Assembly: GCA_003151275.1 (NCBI GenBank)
Contig: PLXC01000019.1
Span: 1 to 16,760 of the forward strand
DNA length: 16,760 nucleotides
Direction: 5' to 3'
Source: Candidatus Melainabacteria bacterium
Lineage (GTDB): Bacteria; Cyanobacteriota; Vampirovibrionia; Obscuribacterales; Obscuribacteraceae
The notes under the pieces are model-generated. The model was not told the origin of the DNA. It did no database searches and saw only the letters and a list, made by a program, of their open reading frames with translations. This document shows positions 13,781 through 16,760 of this stretch, one piece after another. Within the stretch, counting starts at the first letter, position 1; the number at the start of each line of letters is the position of its first letter. A program made the position numbers and the translations under genes.

Positions 13781-14011
13781 ATGTTCGCTGACGAGCAAAT
13801 AATCAAAGCGGACGTTGGGAGTAAGAAATTGGTCGACGAAAAAACTTTGCTCGTGAGGAGACTCGAAGAAGTAGAAAAGGAAGTTCAACTTCTCAAACAG
13901 TGCGAAGAGTTTTTGCAACGGATGGCGCGGCTTGATAAATATTTGCAAGTGCCAGATCAAGCATCTGATTATGGGAAGTACGAACTAGCGGCCGCCGCTC
14001 TTTCGCGGTAA
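13781..14011 (+). CDS. N-terminal coiled-coil part of a PLD-domain protein (cut off by an apparent frameshift)
   Basis: A 76-residue frame from ATG 13781, chosen because GGAG sits six bases upstream. A TTG at 13721 would prepend a run of leucines encoded by a (TTG)5 microsatellite and lacks a Shine-Dalgarno. The product starts MFADEQIIKADVGSKK, continues with heptad-like LLVRRLEEVEKEVQLLKQ, and ends YELAAAALSR at TAA 14009-14011. The -1 frame is open from 13969 and continues as VKARLSYVRAQRSQLRKF into the PLD protein. Both sides look coding, so the two were probably one gene of about 420 codons. A separate small coiled-coil protein is possible but less likely. Confidence 0.55.
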   Translation: MFADEQIIKADVGSKKLVDEKTLLVRRLEEVEKEVQLLKQCEEFLQRMARLDKYLQVPDQASDYGKYELAAAALSR

Positions 14012-14109
14012 AGGCACGACTTAGCTATGTCCGCGCACAGCGTTCGCAGTTAAGGAAGTTTCTTTGTTTCCTGGGTCTGGTTGACACCATTCCAGAATTA
14101 GAAAAGCAA

Positions 14110-15042
14110 ATGGCAGGACACGCTTGGATAGTCGGGCAGTTGTGCCGGAAGTTGAAATTGACTGGAAACATCCCGTTGCAACAAGAGTATCGAATACTCG
14201 ACGATCACCTTGAGGTTTTAATGGCGCAAGGCTTTGCACCGTCAGCGGTGTCGAAGCAGATTTGCACTCTTGAAAACGAAAGGACTGAGATTAACGACCG
14301 GTTAGCTAAAATCGAAGAACAATTGAAGCGCAAACAAAGGGTTCGTGCCTCTTCTAGTACTTTAGTTCAAGCTAAACCCGCTCAATTACAGTCTTTTGCC
14401 CCATCGCAAAGTTCTGCGAAACGACAAGCTTTGTTCACGCATTTGAATTTTTGGGAACCGCTCGAGAATGATTTGAATTTCGCACAAAATGCGGTGGTGG
14501 TTGTTAGTCCGTATTTAACTATCAAGCGGAGCAAGCAATTCATAAAGGCTTTCAAGAATCTGCTGGGCAGGAATGCGGCGGTGAGGGTGATAACGCTTCC
14601 AACAAAATTGCAGACTGATCACATGGTTGATCAATCAGCATCGGTAGTCGAATCGCTTCTAGACTTGGGTGTCGAGGTAATTACTGTTCCAAAAATTCAC
14701 CAGAAGATCATTGTTATTGATGACAAAATTTGTTGGGAAGGAAGCATGAATTGGCTGAGTCACCGGGACACCGCTGAACATGTTCGACGCATAGAAGACG
14801 TAGAATTGGTGGCTGAGGTCAACGAAAGTTTGAACATGTACCTGAAACCAGCAGAAGCACAATACTCCGATCAACCGATGATCGTTACAACTAACAAGTC
14901 CAAGCCCAGCTCTGGATTGGGAAGTTCTATAATTCTCCAAGAATATGTAAACGTGTCAGCGGATCAAATTGAGGCTTTGCTTTATGACTGCCCATGCTGC
15001 GAAGGAGGAACGTTTGGACCGATATTCGGCAGCCATTCTTGA
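14110..15042 (+). CDS. phospholipase D-like (HKD) domain protein, 3' part of a split gene
   Basis: Given from the first in-frame ATG (310 residues), but coding character extends upstream to about 13969. An N-terminal region is predicted helical, with a coiled coil around ICTLENERTEINDRLAKIEE and a basic RKQ linker. A single PLD domain follows: AVVVVSPYLTIKRSKQF, VRVITLPTKLQTD, then the catalytic HQKIIVIDD (H-x-K-x4-D; His codon at 14698), CWEGSMNWLS and the trailing acidic RRIEDVELV. One-HKD proteins usually work as dimers; members include bacterial nucleases and defence effectors. The C-terminus has an isolated CPCC cluster (YDCPCCEGG) that could start a zinc knuckle. No signal peptide is apparent, so a cytoplasmic nuclease is likelier than a lipase. 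It is convergent with the AbiE pair. Confidence 0.75.
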   Translation: MAGHAWIVGQLCRKLKLTGNIPLQQEYRILDDHLEVLMAQGFAPSAVSKQICTLENERTEINDRLAKIEEQLKRKQRVRASSSTLVQAKPAQLQSFAPSQSSAKRQALFTHLNFWEPLENDLNFAQNAVVVVSPYLTIKRSKQFIKAFKNLLGRNAAVRVITLPTKLQTDHMVDQSASVVESLLDLGVEVITVPKIHQKIIVIDDKICWEGSMNWLSHRDTAEHVRRIEDVELVAEVNESLNMYLKPAEAQYSDQPMIVTTNKSKPSSGLGSSIILQEYVNVSADQIEALLYDCPCCEGGTFGPIFGSHS

Positions 15043-15144
15043 AGCAGTGAAGTCAGCATTCGTACGAATCGCCGTGGTCATCACCGATCCAATTCTGCCG
15101 CTTCTTTGCTTTCGGAACAAGTGCCTCGACATCTTCTGCTGCGG

Positions 15145-16056
15145 TTATGCGTGCAGTTCTTTTTCTAAGCGCTGCAATAATTGCTCAATCACATCGCTCA
15201 CTTGTCGCTGCCGCAAAACTCTAGACTCCTTTGTTTCGGCTTCATTACTTTCGCCAAGCTCAAACTTGGCCGCGGCCACCGGACCATCTTTTCTATAACC
15301 TTCAACGCTGTCATCACTGTCAAACCTTCTTCGAATTATCTCTAAAGCAGATATGATCGTTTCACGATGTGGACCACCTAAAGCTTTGAGGAACTGTCCG
15401 GCAGCCGTTTCTGTGCCTCCAGTAACATTCTCAAGGCAGTAGATCAGATCGTGCGCGTCTTTGCGTTCATTGCGTTGATCAAAGGCGAACGATTTTAAAC
15501 AAGTGAAGCTGACCAAATTTGCGTGTTTTATCTTTTCGGTTGCTATGCCATTACCACCGAGGAGTTCTGCTTGTATTTCTGTGACCTCATACAAATCAAA
15601 AACCATTGATGAATGTGGCACATTCAATGCTGATATTGCCTTCTCGGTTGGCAGTGCCTGTACTTTTCCGCCACGCAACTCTGGTGAATCGGCAATCAGC
15701 TCCAGAATCATCTTGACACCACTTTCGGTCTGAGTTTCCCATCGCCAGGAGAGCTTTTTCCCCGCTTCATTTTCGGCCCGCGAAAAACCCATCTTTTTGA
15801 GATTTTCTTCTAGGGTCTGATATGCATCGGTATCTGCCAGAATCTGCAGGTCAATTACAATGTCCACATCCTGGGTTCCAGCATGTGGCGGCACATCTGG
15901 CGGTCTTGCTTCAACCAAGTATCTTGGTGTCAATCCACCGATTAAATAAATGGACTCTTTCCACGGACCAAGTCCGCGCAATAACGTGACAAGTAGGCGC
16001 TCACAATCAAGCGTCTTGTTTTCGTCATATTCATTGAGTGTAGCGGGCTTTGGCAC
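15145..16056 (-). CDS. nucleotidyltransferase toxin, AbiEii-like
   Basis: A 303-residue protein with a minimal nucleotidyltransferase signature: YLIGGLTPRYLV (Gly40-Gly41), then TQDVDIVIDL with the paired metal-binding Asp63 and Asp65. Further on are KMILELIADSP and the ERKDAHDLIYCLENV helix typical of AbiEii/AbiGii-type enzymes. Family toxins modify RNA (for MenT and relatives, tRNA 3' ends) and are held in check by the cognate AbiEi protein. The start is GTG 16054-16056, sharing its G with the TAG stop of the upstream antitoxin-like gene, so the two are translationally coupled. The C-terminal third (after about 215) is charged and not recognised. The role as a type IV toxin-antitoxin or phage-abortive module is by family analogy. 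Confidence 0.72.
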   Translation of the reverse strand: MPKPATLNEYDENKTLDCERLLVTLLRGLGPWKESIYLIGGLTPRYLVEARPPDVPPHAGTQDVDIVIDLQILADTDAYQTLEENLKKMGFSRAENEAGKKLSWRWETQTESGVKMILELIADSPELRGGKVQALPTEKAISALNVPHSSMVFDLYEVTEIQAELLGGNGIATEKIKHANLVSFTCLKSFAFDQRNERKDAHDLIYCLENVTGGTETAAGQFLKALGGPHRETIISALEIIRRRFDSDDSVEGYRKDGPVAAAKFELGESNEAETKESRVLRQRQVSDVIEQLLQRLEKELHA

Positions 16057-16754
16057 TAGAAACCAATTCTCTCTTTGCGAAGATGCTCAGACATTTCCAG
16101 CGATCGTCCTTCGCCACGTTGCAGATCTAGATAAACTTGTATCGGGCTTGCCAACCAAATGTTGTTGATTTGATTCTGAAACAACAATTCTCCTTCAGAT
16201 TCGGCATCGATGATTGCCAAATTAGCGCCTTCGGTTACCGGGCGTGCACCCAACTCAGAGAGGGCTGCTTGCGATTCTGGCGTCTCGAGTAACCTTACGC
16301 GCACTTGTGCGATGCTAGATAGAAATGGCGCATAGAGTTGTGCAGCAGCCTCATAGCTGACAGCATACTTGATGCTATTCCTATCAAATTGTTCACCGAT
16401 TCTGGTTAGTAATCCATCGGTTTTCAAGCCGGGCACATAAAAGCGAGTCATGGGCGGCGCAGGAGTGTTCTTCAATTGCTTTACCCATGCGTCCAACATG
16501 GCAGTTGGTTCGCACAATTGACGCTCTTTTTGTGGTCCTAGTCCCCTGCTGGACACCCAATCCATGCGCTCCAGTCGGGAAAATACCTCTGATACCGTAG
16601 CTGGTGACACCAAAGCAACATCCGCTAGTTCGTGAACCCCAAACCAGGTCTGGTTGCGAATGAGAAGTGCATGGAGTACCTGCGCACGTCGTCCAGAGAA
16701 GAAAACGCGCACAGACCTTTCAAACGGTTTTGCTGGTGGTTTGTCCACATACAC
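16056..16754 (-). CDS. AbiEi-like antitoxin / winged-helix regulator (possibly 5'-truncated by window edge)
   Basis: At least 232 residues. The N-terminal part is a winged helix: ARRAQVLHALL-type helix 1, LADVALVSPATVSEVFSRLE as the recognition helix, then DWVSSRGLG as the wing, and CEPTAMLDAWV. The C-terminal half, with LLFQNQINNIWLASPIQVYL, DLQRGEGRS and MSEHLRKERI, matches the AbiEi C-terminal pattern (QVYLDL...EHLR). It sits immediately upstream of the AbiEii-like nucleotidyltransferase, the classical order. AbiEi proteins bind their own promoter and neutralise the toxin indirectly. The frame has a GTG at 16752-16754 but stays open to the window edge, so the real start may lie outside. 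Confidence 0.72.
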   Translation of the reverse strand: MYVDKPPAKPFERSVRVFFSGRRAQVLHALLIRNQTWFGVHELADVALVSPATVSEVFSRLERMDWVSSRGLGPQKERQLCEPTAMLDAWVKQLKNTPAPPMTRFYVPGLKTDGLLTRIGEQFDRNSIKYAVSYEAAAQLYAPFLSSIAQVRVRLLETPESQAALSELGARPVTEGANLAIIDAESEGELLFQNQINNIWLASPIQVYLDLQRGEGRSLEMSEHLRKERIGF

Positions 16755-16760
16755 ATAGGC

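Noticed and set aside
13969..14011. Programmed -1 ribosomal frameshift in the PLD gene
   Set aside because: No X-XXY-YYZ heptamer in the required frame and no clear stimulatory stem; an indel or read error is simpler.
15058..15069. 12-bp perfect palindrome ATTCGTACGAAT between the PLD and nucleotidyltransferase genes
   Set aside because: A few such palindromes are expected by chance in a window this size, and there is no U-tract or second copy to support a function.
14969..15298. Plus-strand open frame overlapping the PLD gene end and the nucleotidyltransferase 3' end
   Set aside because: Its second half is antisense to the well-supported nucleotidyltransferase and becomes cysteine/serine-rich. 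A second frameshift of the PLD gene into it was considered because of an AAGGAGG string near 15002, but it is not supported.
1..16760. CRISPR arrays, insertion sequences, integrases, tRNA or rRNA genes
   Set aside because: Looked for and not seen: no regularly spaced repeat array, no transposase or integrase motifs, no recognisable structural RNA gene.

Overview
The window looks like part of the chromosome of a Gram-negative-type bacterium. It has an apolipoprotein N-acyltransferase (Lnt), Sec-type signal peptides, a large proton-pumping membrane complex, and roughly balanced base composition. I cannot fix the phylum from sequence alone. A non-photosynthetic cyanobacterial relative (Vampirovibrionia/Obscuribacterales) is only a guess. 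Non-ATG starts are frequent: TTG for the acetyltransferase toxin, the crotonase and the hydroxyacid oxidase, GTG for the AbiE pair, and an undefined start for ruvC.

Layout, left to right. (1) 1-1094: a 48-bp relic of a second hyfF-like gene touches the end of a DUF1778/GNAT toxin-antitoxin operon (TacAT type, minus strand), which has an inverted-repeat candidate operator upstream. (2) 1095-6086: four overlapping or abutting minus-strand genes, hyfB-hyfC-hyfE-hyfF, encode the membrane arm of a hydrogenase-4/formate-hydrogenlyase-type complex. No hydrogenase large or small subunit follows; the toxin-antitoxin operon sits where they would be expected. (3) 6087-6526: a gene-free stretch with a hairpin and a two-copy 55-bp repeat carrying the GCCGGC-AGGGAT-GCCGGC core. 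(4) 6527-9854: minus-strand operon lnt, DUF192, crotonase-like, VOC protein. (5) 9948-10499: ruvC on the plus strand, overlapping convergently with a cobalamin-binding (BtuF-like) protein, followed by an FMN-dependent alpha-hydroxyacid oxidase. (6) 12618-13780: a loosely coding stretch with one small secreted protein, very short ORFs in front of it (one coupled to it by an ATGA overlap), hairpins, and a 37-bp direct repeat on both sides. (7) 13781-15042: a coiled-coil plus phospholipase-D (HKD) protein on the plus strand, split by an apparent -1 frameshift. (8) 15145-16754: a convergent AbiEi/AbiEii-type pair (winged-helix antitoxin plus nucleotidyltransferase toxin), probably running up to or past the right edge.

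The centre is housekeeping: lipoprotein acylation, Holliday-junction resolution, cofactor binding and hydroxyacid oxidation. Both ends look accessory: a toxin-antitoxin pair and gene debris on the left, a possible defence or addiction cluster (PLD effector plus AbiE) on the right. The points most worth following are the hydrogenase arm without a catalytic module together with the hyfF relic, the split PLD protein beside AbiE, the unannotated small-ORF cluster at 13317-13712, the missing canonical ruvC start, and the tandem duplication of the start region of the BtuF-like gene.
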